Positions 39,920-53,160 of a stretch of 64,000 nucleotides of DNA are shown here, one piece after another (the stretch's first letter is position 1; each line of letters starts with the position of its first letter). This DNA is from Coriaria nepalensis (Eukaryota > Streptophyta > Magnoliopsida > Cucurbitales > Coriariaceae), in contig CP114481.1 of the NCBI GenBank assembly GCA_027186245.1, positions 27,683,501-27,747,500 on the forward strand, given 5' to 3'. The position numbers and the translations under genes are program-made. The notes under the pieces were generated by a model that made no database searches, was not told the DNA's origin, and worked only from the letters and a program-made list of their open reading frames with translations.

Positions 39920-42203
39920 GATTTGCTTACATAACCTGCAATTAATCTATTGAATACAACAATGTATTATTTTAGCCTCAAAGAGCATATCGTTCACTCT
40001 TTTGATATCATTAAATTGTTTGAAAGCACTTCGAACTAATTCTATTATTGCATTTAAAACACGACTTTCATGCATAACTTCCAATTGATCTACTGAAAGC
40101 AACTATGCATTTTTTTAGTGTTAAAGTCATATTATTGCATCTCTTTTACTCATTAAATCATTCTAAATCACTTCAGACGAAATTCGCCTTTTAAACATGA
40201 CTTTCGTGCATAACTTGCAGTTGATCTATTGAAGGCAACTATACATTTACCTAGCCTTAAAATCATGTCATTGAGGCTCTTCTAGTCATTAAATCATTAT
40301 AAATTAATTCGAACGAATTATATTTTTGTTTTTTAAACATGATTTGCTTACATAACCTGCAATTAATCTATTGAATACAACAATGCATTATTTTAGCCTT
40401 AAAGAGCATATCATTCAGTCTTTTGATATCATTAAATTGTTTGAAAGCACTTCGAACTAATTCTATTATTGCATTTAAAACACGACTTTCATGCATAACT
40501 TGCAATTGATCTACTGAAGGCAACTATGCATTTTTTTAGTGTTAAAGTGATATTATTGCATCTCTTTTACTCATTAAATTATTCTAAATCACTTCAGACG
40601 AAATTCGCCTTTTAAACATGACCTTCGTGCATAACTTGCAGTTGATCTATTGAAGGCAACTATCCATTTACTTAGCCTTAAAATCATGTTATTGAGGCTC
40701 TTCTAGTCATTAAATCATTATAAATTAATTCGAACGAATTATATTTTTGTCCTTCAAACATGATTTGCTTACATAACCCGCAATTAATCTATTGAATACA
40801 ACAATGCATTATTTTAGCCTTAAAGAGCATATCATTCAGTCTTTTGAGATCATTAAATTGTTTGAAAGCTCTTCGAACTAATTCTATTATTGCATTTAAA
40901 ACACGACTTTCATGCATAACTTGCAATTGATCTACTGAAGGCAGCTATGCATTTTTTTAGTGTTAAAATGATATTATTGCATCTCTTTTACTCATTAAAT
41001 CATACTAAATCACTTCAGACGAAATTCGCCTTTTAAACATGACCTTCGTGCATAACTTGCAGTTCATCTATTGAAGGCAACTATACATTTACTTAGCCTT
41101 AAAAGCATGTCATTGAGGCTCTTCTAGTCATTAAATCATTATAAATTAATTCGAACGAATTATATTTTTTTCCTTCAAACATGATTTGCTTACATAACCT
41201 GCAATTAATCTATTGAATACAACAATGTATTATTTTAGCCTCAAAGAGCATATCGTTCACTCTTTTGATATCATTAAATTGTTTGAAAGCACTTCGAACT
41301 AATTCTATTATTGCATTTAAAACACGACTTTCATGCATAACTTGCAATTGATCTACTGAAAGCAACTATGCATTTTTTTAGTGTTAAAGTCATATTATTG
41401 CATCTCTTTTACTCATTAAATCATTCTAAATCACTTCAGACGAAATTCGCCTTTTAAACATGACTTTCGTGCATAACTTGCAGTTGATCTATTGAAGGCA
41501 ACTATACATTTACCTAGCCTTAAAATCATGTCATTGAGGCTCTTCTAGTCATTAAATCATTATAAATTAATTCGAACGAATTATATTTTTGTTTTTTAAA
41601 CATGATTTGCTTACATAACCTGCAATTAATCTATTGAATACAACAATGCATTATTTTAGCCTTAAAGAGCATATCATTCAGTCTTTTGATATCATTAAAT
41701 TGTTTGAAAGCACTTCGAACTAATTCTATTATTGCATTTAAAACACGACTTTCATGCATAACTTGCAATTGATCTACTGAAGGCAACTATGCATTTTTTT
41801 AGTGTTAAAGTGATATTATTGCATCTCTTTTACTCATTAAATTATTCTAAATCACTTCAGACGAAATTCGCCTTTTAAACATGACCTTCGTGCATAACTT
41901 GCAGTTGATCTATTGAAGGCAACTATCCATTTACTTAGCCTTAAAATCATGTTATTGAGGCTCTTCTAGTCAATAAATCATTATAAATTAATTCGAACGA
42001 ATTATATTTTTGTCCTTCAAACATGATTTGCTTACATAACCCGCAATTAATCTATTGAATACAACAATGCATTATTTTAGCCTTAAAGAGCATATCATTC
42101 AGTCTTTTGAGATCATTAAATTGTTTGAAAGCTCTTCGAACTAATTCTATTATTGCATTTAAAACACGACTTTCATGCATAACTTGCAATTGATCTACTG
42201 AAG
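39920..42203. repeat. 3-unit higher-order repeat (1,263 bp), about 1.8 copies
   Basis: Strings recur 1,263 bp apart: aatgtattat at 39,961 and 41,224 followed by atatcgttcactc; gttttttaaac at 40,328 and 41,591, and again at 42,854; gttattgagg; acataacccgcaatt; and cttttgagatc with gaaagctcttcg. The match of the two main copies runs to about 40,940/42,203, where gcagctatg meets gcaactatg. The third occurrence of gttttttaaac shows that the period continues, decayed, to about 43 kb. Confidence 0.8.
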
Positions 42204-44059
42204 GCAACTATGCATTTTTTTAGTGTTAAAGTGATATTATTGCATCTCTTTTACACATTAAATCATTCTAAATCACTTCAGACGAAATTCGCCTTTTAAA
42301 CATGACCTTCGTGCATAACTTGCAGTTGATCTATTGAAGGCAACTATACATTTACTTAGCCTTAAAATCAAGTCCTTGAGGCTCTTCTAGTCATTAAATC
42401 ATTATAAATTAATTCGAACGAATTATATTTTTGTCCTTCAAACATGATTTGCTTACATAACCTGCAATTAATCTATTGAATACAACAATGCATTATTTTA
42501 GCCTTAAAGAGCATATCGTTCAGTCTTTTGATATCATTAAATTGTTTGAAAGCACTTCGAACTAATTCTATTATTGCATTTAAAACACGACTTTCATGCA
42601 TAACTTGCAATTGATCTACTGAAGGCAACTATGCATTTTTTTAGTGTTAAAGTGATATTATTGCATCTCTTTTACTCATTAAATCATTCTAAATCACTTC
42701 AGACGAAATTCGCCTTTTAAACATGACCTTCGTGCATAACTTGCAGTTGATCTATTGAGGGCAACTATCCATTTACTTAGCCTTAAAATCATGTCATTGA
42801 GGCTCTTCTAGTCATTAAATCATTATAAATTAATTCGAACGAATTATATTTTTGTTTTTTAAACATGATTTGCTTACATAACCTGCAATTAATCTATTGA
42901 ATACAACAATGCATTTATTTAGCCTTAAAGAGCATATCATTCAGTCTTTTGATATCATTAAATTGTTTGAAAGCACTTCGAACTAATTCTATTATTGCAT
43001 TTAAAACACGACTTTCATGCATAACTTGCAATTGATCTACTGAAGGCAACTATGCATTTTTTTAGTGTTAAAGTGATATTATTGCATCTCTTTTACTCAT
43101 TAAATCATTCTAAATCACTTCAGACGAAATTCGCCTTTTAAACATGACCTTCGTGCATAACTTGCAGTTGATCTATTGAAGGCAACTATACATTTACTTA
43201 GCCTTAAAATCAAGTCATTGAGGCTCTTCTAGTCATTAAATCATTATAAATTAATTCGAACGAATTATATTTTTCTCCTTCAAACATGATTTGCTTACAT
43301 AACCTGCAATTAATCAATTGAATACAACAATGCATTATTTTAGCCTTAAGGAGCATATCATTCAGTCTTTTGATATCATTAAATTGTTTGAAAGCACTTC
43401 GAACTAATTCTATTATTGCATTTAAAACACGACTTTCATGCATAACTTGCAATTGTTCTACTGAAGGCAACTATGCATTTTTTTAGTGTTAAAGTGATAT
43501 TATTGCATCTCTTTTACTCATTAAATCATTCTAAATTACTTCAAACGAAATTCGCCTTTTAAACATGACTTTCGTGCATAACTTGCAGTTGATCTATTAA
43601 AGGCAACTATACATTTACTTAGCCTTAAAATCATGTCATTGAGGCTCTTCTAGTCATTAAATCAGTATAAATTAATTCGAACGAATTATATTTTTGTCCT
43701 TCAAACATGATTTGCTTACATAACCTGCAATTAATCTATTGAATACAACAATGCATTATTTTAGCCTTAAAGAGCATATCGTTCAGTCTTTTGATATCAT
43801 TAAATTGTTTGAAAGCACTTCGAACTAATTCTATTATTGCATTTAAAACACGACTTTCATGCATAACTTGCAATTGATCTACTGAAGGCAACTATGCATT
43901 TTTTTAGTGTTAAAGTGATATTATTGCATCTCTTTTACTCATTAAATCATACTAAATCACTTCAGACGAAATTCGCCTTTTAAACATGACCTTCGTGCAT
44001 AACTTGCAGTTCATCTATTGAAGGCAACTATACATTTACTTAGCCTTAAAATCATGTCA

Positions 44060-47000
44060 TTGAGGCTCTTCTAGTCATTAAATCATTATAAATTAATTCG
44101 AACGAATTATATTTTTGTCCTTCAAACATGATTTGCTTACATAACCTGCAATTAATCTATTGCATACAACAATGCATTATTTTAGCCTTAAGGAGCATAT
44201 CATTCACTCTTTTGATATCAGTAAATTGTTTGAAAGCACTTCGAACTAATTCTATTATTGCATTTAAAACACGACTTTCATGCATAACTTGCAATTGATC
44301 TACTGAAGGCAACTATGCATTTTTTTAGTGTTAAAGTGATATTATTGCATGTCTTTTACTCATTAAATCATTCTAAATCACTTCAGACGAAATTCGCCTT
44401 TTAAACGTGACCTTCGTGCATAACTTGCAGTTGATCTATTGAGGGCAACTATCCATTTACTTAGCCTTAAAAGCATGTCATTGAGGCTCTTCTAGTCATT
44501 AAATCATTATAAATTAATTCGAACGAATTATATTTTTGTCCTTCAAACATTATTTGCTTACATAACCTGCAATTAATCTATTGAATACAACAATGCATTA
44601 TTTTAGCCTTAAAGAGCATATCATTCAGTCTTTTGATATCATTAAATTGTTTGAAAGCACTTCGAACTAATTTTATTATTGCATTTAAAACACGACTTTC
44701 ATGCATAACTTGCAATTGATGTACTGAAGGCAACTATGCATTTTCTTAGTGTTAAAGTGATATTATTGCATCTCTTTTACTCATTAAATCATTCTAAATC
44801 ACTTCAGATGAAATTCGCCTTTTAAACATGACTTTCGTGCATAACTTGCAGTTGATCTATTGAAGGCAACTATACATTTACTTAGCCTTAAAATCATGTC
44901 ATTGAGGCTCTTCTAGTCATTAAATCATTATAAATTAATTCGAACGAATTATATTTTTGTCCTTCAAACATGATTTGCTTACATAACCTGCAATTAATCT
45001 ATTGAATACAACAATGCATTATTTTAGCCTCAAAGAGCATATCATTCACTCTTTTGATATCATTAAATTGTTTGAAAGCACTTCGAACTAATTCTATTAT
45101 TGCATTTAAAACACGACTTTCATGCATAACTTGCAATTGATCTATTGAAAGCAACTATGCATTTTTTTAGTGTTAAAGTCATATTATTGCATCTCTTTTA
45201 CTCATTAAATCATTCTAAATCATTTCAGACGAAATTCGCCTTTTAAACATGACTTTCGTGCATAACTTGCAGTTGATCTATTGAAGGCAACTATACATCT
45301 ACTTAGCCTTAAAATCATGTCATTGAGGTTCTTCTAGTCATTAAATCATTATTAATTAATTCGAACGAATTATATTTTTGTCCTTCAAGCATGATTTGCT
45401 TACATAACCTGCAATTAATCTATTGAATACAACAATGCATTATTTTAGCCTTAAAGAGCATATCGTTCAGTCTTTTGATATCATTAAATTGTTTGAAAGC
45501 ACTTCGAACTAATTCTATTATTGCATTTAAAACACGACTTTCATGCATAACTTGCAATTGATCTACTGAAGGCAACTATGCATTTTTTTAGTGTTAAAGT
45601 GATATTATTGCATCTCTTTTACTCATTAAATCATTCTAAATCAATTCAGACGAAATTCGCCTTTTAAACATGACTTTCGTGCATAACTTGCAGTTGATCT
45701 ATTGAAGGCAACTATCCATTTACATAGCCTTAAAATCATGTCATTGAGGCTCTTCTAGTCATTAAATCATTATAAATTAATTCGAACGAATTATATTTTT
45801 GTCCTTCAAACATGATTTGCTTACATAACCTGCAATTAATCTATTGAATACAACAATGCATTATTTTAGCCTTAAAGAGCATACCATTCAATCTTTTGAT
45901 ATCATCAAATTGTTTGAAAGCACTTCGAACTAATTCTATTATTGCATTTAAAACACGACTTTCTTGCATAACTTGCAATTGATCTACTGAAGGCGACTAT
46001 GCATTTTTTTAGTGTTAAAGTGATATTATTGCATCTCTTTTACTCATGAAATCATTCTAAATCACTTCAGACGAAATTCACCTTTTAAACATGACTTTCG
46101 TGCATAACTTGCAGTTGATCTATTGAAGGCAACTACACATTTACTTAGACTTAAAATCATGTCATTAAGGCTCTTCTAGTCATTAAGTCATTATCAATGA
46201 ATTCGAACGAATTATATTTTTGCCTTTCAAACATGATTTTCTTACATAACCTGCAATTAATCTATTGAAGACAACAATGCATTATTTTAGACTTAAAGAG
46301 CATATCATTCAGTCTTTTGATATCATTAAATTGTTTGCAAGCACTTCGAACTAATTCTATCATTGCATTTAAAACACGACTTTCATGCATCACTTGCAAT
46401 TGATCTACTGAAGGCAACTATGCATTTTTTTTGTATTAAAGTGATATTATTGCATCTCTTTTACCCATTAAATCATTCTAAATCACTTCAGACGAAATTC
46501 GCCTTTTAAACATGACCTTCGCACATAACTTGCAGTTGATCTTTTGAAGGCAACTATACATTTACTTATCCTTAAAACCATGTCATTGACGCTCTTCTAG
46601 TCATTAAATCATTATAAATTAATTCGAATGAATTATATTTTTGTCCTTCAAACATGATTTGCTTACATAACCTGCAATTAATCTATTGAATACAACAATG
46701 CATTATTTTAGCTTCAAAGAGCATATCATTCAGTCTTTTGATATCATTAAATCGTTTGGAAGCACTTCGAACTAATTCTATTATTGCATTTAAAACACGA
46801 CTTTCATGCATAACTTGCAATTGATCTACTGAAGGCAACTATTCATTTTTTTAGTGTTAAAGTGATATTATTGCATCTCGTTTACTCATTAAATCATTCT
46901 AAATCACTTCAGACGAAATTCACCTTTTAAACCTGACTTTCGTGCATAACTTGCAGTTGATCTATTGAAGCCAACTATCCATTTACTTAGCCTTAAAATC

Positions 47001-47428
47001 ATGTCATTGAGGCTCTTCTAGTCATTAAATCATTATAAATTAATTCGAACGAATTATATTTTTGTCCTTCAAACATGATTTGCTTACATAACCTGCAATT
47101 AATCTATTGAATACAACAATGCATTATTTTAGCCTTAAAGAGCATATCATTCAGTCTTTTGATATCATTAAATTGTTTGAAAGCACTTTGAACTAATTCT
47201 ATTATTGCATTTAAAACACGACTTTCATGCATAACTTGCAATTGATGTACTGAAGGCAACTATGCATTTTTTTAGTGTTAAAGTCATATTATTGCATCTC
47301 TTTTACTCAATAAATCATTCTAAATCACTTCAGACAAAATTCCCCTTTCAAAAATGACCTTCGTGCATAACTTGCAGTTGATCTATTGAAGGCAAATATA
47401 CATTTACTTAGCCTTAAAATCATGTCAT
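44060..47428. repeat. 8-unit higher-order repeat, copy 1 (3,368 bp)
   Basis: First full copy of an 8-unit block. Markers recur after 3,368 bp: ttgcatacaac, ttaaacgtgacc (44,401/47,769), ctcttttacccatt, gcacataacttg (46,521/49,889), aatcgtttggaagc, actattcattt and cccctttcaaaaatg. Private changes in this copy include atatcagtaaattg, aacattatttgc, and ttattaattaattcg at about 45.35 kb. It contains one unit with a type A S3 (EcoRI at 46,199). Confidence 0.88.
46140..46310. repeat. Type A S3 unit inside the 8-unit repeat
   Basis: S3 reads tcaatgaattcg (EcoRI at 46,199), ttgcctttc and attttctt with gaagacaac. It matches flank-type units rather than its type B neighbours. The identical placement at 49,508-49,680 in copy 2 shows that the intruder was already present when the 8-unit block was duplicated. 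Confidence 0.75.
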
Positions 47429-50400
47429 TGAGGCTCTTCTAGTCATTAAATCATTATAAATTAATTCGAACGAATTATATTTTTGTCCTTCAAACATGAT
47501 TTGCTTACATAACCTGCAATTAATCTATTGCATACAACAATGCATTATTTTAGCCTTAAGGAGCATATCATTCACTCTTTTGATATCATTAAATTGTTTG
47601 AAAGCACTTCGAACTAATTCTATTATTGCATTTAAAACACGACTTTCATGCATAACTTGCAATTGATCTACTGAAGGCAACTATGCATTTTTTTAGTGTT
47701 AAAGTGATATTATTGCATGTCTTTTACTCATTAAATCATTCTAAATCACTTCAGACGAATTTCGCCTTTTAAACGTGACCTTCGTGCATAACTTGCAGTT
47801 GATCTATTGAGGGCAACTATCCATTTACTTAGCCTTAAAAGCATGTCATTGAGGCTCTTCTAGTCATTAAATCATTATAAATTAATTCGAACGAATTATA
47901 TTTTTGTCCTTCAAACATGATTTGCTTACATAACCTGCAATTAATCTATTGAATACAACAATGCATTATTTTAGCCTTAAAGAGCATATCATTCAGTCTT
48001 TTGATATCATTAAATTGTTTGAAAGCACTTCGAACTAATTTTATTATTGCATTTAAAACACGACTTTCATGCATAACTTGCAATTGATGTACTGAAGGCA
48101 ACTATGCATTTTCTTAGTGTTAAAGTGATATTATTGCATCTCTTTTACTCATTAAATCATTCTAAATCACTTCAGATGAAATTCGCCTTTTAAACATGAC
48201 TTTCGTGCATAACTTGCAGTTGATCTATTGAAGGCAACTATACATTTACTTAGCCTTAAAATCATGTCATTGAGGCTCTTCTAGTCATTAAATCATTATA
48301 AATTAATTCGAACGAATTATATTTTTGTCCTTCAAACATGATTTGCTTACATAACCTGCAATTAATCTATTGAATACAACAATGCATTATTTTAGCCTCA
48401 AAGAGCATATCATTCACTCTTTTGATATCATTAAATTGTTTGAAAGCACTTCGAACTAATTCTATTATTGCATTTAAAACACGACTTTCATGCATAACTT
48501 GCAATTGATCTACTGAAAGCAACTATGCATTTTTTTAGTGTTAAAGTCATATTATTGCATCTCTTTTACTCATTAAATCATTCTAAATCATTTCAGACGA
48601 AATTCGCCTTTTAAACATGACTTTCGTGCATAACTTGCAGTTGATCTATTGAAGGCAACTATACATCTACTTAGCCTTAAAATCATGTCATTGAGGTTCT
48701 TCTAGTCATTAAATCATTATAAATTAATTCGAACGAATTATATTTTTGTCCTTCAAGCATGATTTGCTTACATAACCTGCAATTAATCTATTGAATACAA
48801 CAATGCATTATTTTAGCCTTAAAGAGCATATCGTTCAGTCTTTTGATATCATTAAATTGTTTGAAAGCACTTCGAACTAATTCTATTATTGCATTTAAAA
48901 CACGACTTTCATGCATAACTTGCAATTGATCTACTGAAGGCAACTATGCATTTTTTTAGTGTTAAAGTGATATTATTGCATCTCTTTTACTCATTAAATC
49001 ATTCTAAATCAATTCAGACGAAATTCGCCTTTTAAACATGACTTTCGTGCATAACTTGCAGTTGATCTATTGAAGGCAACTATCCATTTACATAGCCTTA
49101 AAATCATGTCATTGAGGCTCTTCTAGTCATTAAATCATTATAAATTAATTCGAACGAATTATATTTTTGTCCTTCAAACATGATTTGCTTACATAACCTG
49201 CAATTAATCTATTGAATACAACAATGCATTATTTTAGCCTTAAAGAGCATACCATTCAATCTTTTGATATCATCAAATTGTTTGAAAGCACTTCGAACTA
49301 ATTCTATTATTGCATTTAAAACACGACTTTCTTGCATAACTTGCAATTGATCTACTGAAGGCGACTATGCATTTTTTTAGTGTTAAAGTGATATTATTGC
49401 ATCTCTTTTACTCATGAAATCATTCTAAATCACTTCAGACGAAATTCACCTTTTAAACATGACTTTCGTGCATAACTTGCAGTTGATCTATTGAAGGCAA
49501 CTACACATTTACTTAGACTTAAAATCATGTCATTAAGGCTCTTCTAGTCATTAAGTCATTATCAATGAATTCGAACGAATTATATTTTTGCCTTTCAAAC
49601 ATGATTTTCTTACATAACCTGCAATTAATCTATTGAAGACAACAATGCATTATTTTAGACTTAAAGAGCATATCATTCAGTCTTTTGATATCATTAAATT
49701 GTTTGCAAGCACTTCGAACTAATTCTATCATTGCATTTAAAACACGACTTTCATGCATCACTTGCAATTGATCTACTGAAGGCAACTATGCATTTTTTTT
49801 GTATTAAAGTGATATTATTGCATCTCTTTTACCCATTAAATCATTCTAAATCACTTCAGACGAAATTCGCCTTTTAAACATGACCTTCGCACATAACTTG
49901 CAGTTGATCTTTTGAAGGCAACTATACATTTACTTATCCTTAAAACCATGTCATTGACGCTCTTCTAGTCATTAAATCATTATAAATTAATTCGAATGAA
50001 TTATATTTTTGTCCTTCAAACATGATTTGCTTACATAACCTGCAATTAATCTATTGAATACAACAATGCATTATTTTAGCTTCAAAGAGCATATCATTCA
50101 GTCTTTTGATATCATTAAATCGTTTGGAAGCACTTCGAACTAATTCTATTATTGCATTTAAAACACGACTTTCATGCATAACTTGCAATTGATCTACTGA
50201 AGGCAACTATTCATTTTTTTAGTGTTAAAGTGATATTATTGCATCTCGTTTACTCATTAAATCATTCTAAATCACTTCAGACGAAATTCACCTTTTAAAC
50301 CTGACTTTCGTGCATAACTTGCAGTTGATCTATTGAAGCCAACTATCCATTTACTTAGCCTTAAAATCATGTCATTGAGGCTCTTCTAGTCATTAAATCA

Positions 50401-50797
50401 TTATAAATTAATTCGAACGAATTATATTTTTGTCCTTCAAACATGATTTGCTTACATAACCTGCAATTAATCTATTGAATACAACAATGCATTATTTTAG
50501 CCTTAAAGAGGATATCATTCAGTCTTTTGATATCATTAAATTGTTTGAAAGCACTTTGAACTAATTCTATTATTGCATTTAAAACACGACTTTCATGCAT
50601 AACTTGCAATTGATGTACTGAAGGCAACTATGCATTTTTTTTAGTGTTAAAGTCATATTATTGCATCTCTTTTACTCAATAAATCATTCTAAATCACTTC
50701 AGACAAAATTCCCCTTTCAAAAATGACCTTCGTGCATAACTTGCAGTTGATCTATTGAAGGCAAATATACATTTACTTAGCCTTAAAATCATGTCAT
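47429..50797. repeat. 8-unit higher-order repeat, copy 2
   Basis: Second full copy, same markers as copy 1 at plus 3,368 bp, with its type A S3 EcoRI site at 49,567. Differences from copy 1 are sparse: gacgaatttcgcc at about 47,755 (copy 1 has gacgaaattcgcc), aaagaggatatc at about 50,506, and one extra T in a T run near 50.64 kb. Confidence 0.88.
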
Positions 50798-51400
50798 TGA
50801 GGCTCTTCTAGTCATTAAATCATTATAAATTAATTCGAACGAATTATATTTTTGTCCTTCAAACATGATTTGCTTACATAACCTGCAATTAATCTATTGC
50901 ATACAACAATGCATTATTTTAGCCTTAAGGAGCATATCATTCACTCTTTTGATATCATTAAATTGTTTGAAAGCACTTCGAACTAATTCTATTATTGCAT
51001 TTAAAACACGACTTTCATGCATAACTTGCAATTGATCTACTGAAGGCAACTATGCATTTTTTTAGTGTTAAAGTGATATTATTGCATGTCTTTTACTCAT
51101 TAAATCATTCTAAATCACTTCAGAAGAATTTCGCCTTTTAAACGTGACCTTCGTGCATAACTTGCAGTTGATCTATTGAGGGCAACTATCCATTTACTTA
51201 GCCTTAAAAGCATGTCATTGAGGCTCTTCTAGTCATTAAATCATTATAAATTAATTCGAACGAATTATATTTTTGTCCTTCAAACATGATTTGCTTACAT
51301 AACCTGCAATTAATCTATTGAATACAACAATGCATTATTTTAGCCTTAAAGAGCATATCATTCAGTCTTTTGATATCATTAAATTGTTTGAAAGCACTTC
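50798..51400. repeat. 8-unit higher-order repeat, partial copy 3
   Basis: It starts like the other copies (ttgcatacaac, ttaaacgtgacc at 51,138) and stops after about 600 bp, where S1 changes to ctatttttgca and type A text takes over. At the S2 variant site it reads gaagaatttcgcc. This keeps the copy 2 change (aattt) and adds one of its own, so it was copied from copy 2 or a relative, not from copy 1. Confidence 0.82.
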
Positions 51401-52599
51401 GAACTAATTCTATTTTTGCATTTAAAACACGACATTCATCCATAAGTTGCAATTGATGTACTGAAGGCAACTTTGTATATTTTTAGTTTTAAAGTCATAT
51501 TATTGCATTTCGTTTACTCAGTAAATCATTCTAAATCACTTCAGACGAAATTGGCCTTTTAAACATGAGTTTCGTGCATAACTTGTAGTTGATCTCTTGA
51601 AGGCGACTATACATTTACTTAGCCTTAAAATCATGTCATTGAGGCTCTTCTAGTCATTAAATCATTATAAATGAATTCGAAGGAATTATATTTTTGCCCT
51701 TCAAACATGATTTTCTTACATAACTTGCAATTAATCTATTTAAGACAACAATGCATTATTTTAGCCTTAGAGAGCATATCATTCAGTCTTTTGTTATCAT
51801 TAAATTGTTTGAAAGCACTTCGAACCAATTCTATTTTTGCATTTAAAACACGACTTTCATGCATAACTTGCAATTGATCTACTGAAGGCAACTATGCATT
51901 TTTTTAGTGTTAAAGTCATATTATTGCATCTCTTTTACTCATTAAATCATTTTAAATCACTTCAGACGAAATTCACCTTTAAAACATGACTTTCGTGCAT
52001 AACTTGCAGTTGATCTATTGAAGGCAACTATACATTTACTTAGCCTTAAAATCATGTCATTAAGGCTCTCCTAGTCATTAAATCATTATAAATGAATTCG
52101 AACGAATTATATTTTTGCCCTTCAAACATGATTTTCTTACATAACTTGCAATTAATCTATTGAAGACAACAATGCATTATTTTAGCCTTAAAGGACATTT
52201 CATTCAGTCTTTTGATATCATTAAATTGTTTGAAAGCACTTCGAACCAATTCTATTTTTTAATTTAAAATACGACTTTCATGCATAACTTGCGATTGATC
52301 TACTGATGGCAACTATGCATTTTTTTATAGTTAAAGTCATATTACTGCATCTCTTTTACTCATTAAATCATTTTAAATCACTTCAGACGAAATTCACCTT
52401 TTGAACATGACTTTCGTGCATTACTTGCAGTTGATCTATTGAAGGCAACTATACATTTACTATGCCTTAAAATCATGTCTTTGAGGCACTTCTAGTCGTT
52501 AAATCATTATAAATGAATTCGAACGAATCATATTTTTGCCCTTCAAACATGATTTTCTTACATAACCTGCAATTAATCTATTGAATACAACAATGCATT

Positions 52600-52740
52600 A
52601 TTTTAGCCTTAAAGAGCATATCATTCAGTCTTTTGATATCATTAAATTGTTTCAAAAGCACTTCGGACCAATTCTATTTTTGCATTTAACACGACTTTCA
52701 TGCATAACTTGCGATTGATCTACTGATGGCACCTGTGCAT
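52600..52740. repeat. Variant 'C' S1 unit (ttcaaaagcac form), five dispersed copies
   Basis: S1 here has ttcaaaagcacttcgg, ccaattc and a two-base shorter aacacgac. The same form is found at 52,651, 56,017, 57,700, 60,225 and 63,594 (position of ttcaaaag). The gaps are 3,366, 1,683, 2,525 and 3,369 bp, near 8, 4, 6 and 8 units. The last two copies also share gaatttagcacg. The five share downstream ctgatggca and related text, so they are copies of one event spread by long-range exchange. Confidence 0.8.
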
Positions 52741-52799
52741 TTTTTTAGTGTTAAAGTCATATTATTGCATCTCTTTTACTCATTAAATCATTTTACACC

Positions 52800-53160
52800 A
52801 CTTCAGACGAAATTCACCTTTTAAACATGACTTTCGTGCATAACTTGCAGTTGATCTATTGAAGGCAACTATATATTTACTTAGCCTTAAAATCATGTCA
52901 TTGAGGATCTTCTAGTCGTTAAATCATTATAAATGAATTCGGACGAATCATATTTTTGCCCTTCAAACATGATATTCTTACATAACCTGCAATTAATATA
53001 TTGAATACAACAATGCATTATTTTAGCCTTAAAGAGCATATCATTCAGTCTTTTCAGATCATTAAATTTTTTGAAAGCACTTCGAACCAATTCCATTTTT
53101 GCATTTAAAACACGACTTTCATGCATAACTTGCGATTGATCTATTGAAGGCAACTATGCA
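52800..53160. repeat. Unit copied two units downstream (53,642-54,002)
   Basis: The forms gaattcggacgaatc, atgatattcttac and aattaatatattg occur at about 52.94 kb and again 842 bp later, with ccaattccatttttgc and aaattttttgaaag in the following S1. The minus-strand frame stays open in both because atattg replaces ctattg. The surrounding S2 text differs (attcttttagtg against atttttttagag), so the copied tract is about one unit. Confidence 0.72.

Larger units (their letters stand above)
18271..51400. repeat. Central domain: type B units, homogeneous
   Basis: Nearly all units here read aaattaattcg, ttgtcc and atttgctt in S3, ctattattgca in S1, and mostly aaagtgat, attcgcc and gaccttcg in S2. 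The linked changes in all three sub-repeats show that the whole trimer spread as one unit. Units are more alike than in the flanks and are organised in several higher-order repeats with periods of 2, 3, 8 and 10 units. EcoRI sites are largely lost; I find them at about 18,711, 22,887, 24,150, 46,199 and 49,567. At the right end, S1 at about 51,410 returns to ctatttttgca. Confidence 0.85.
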
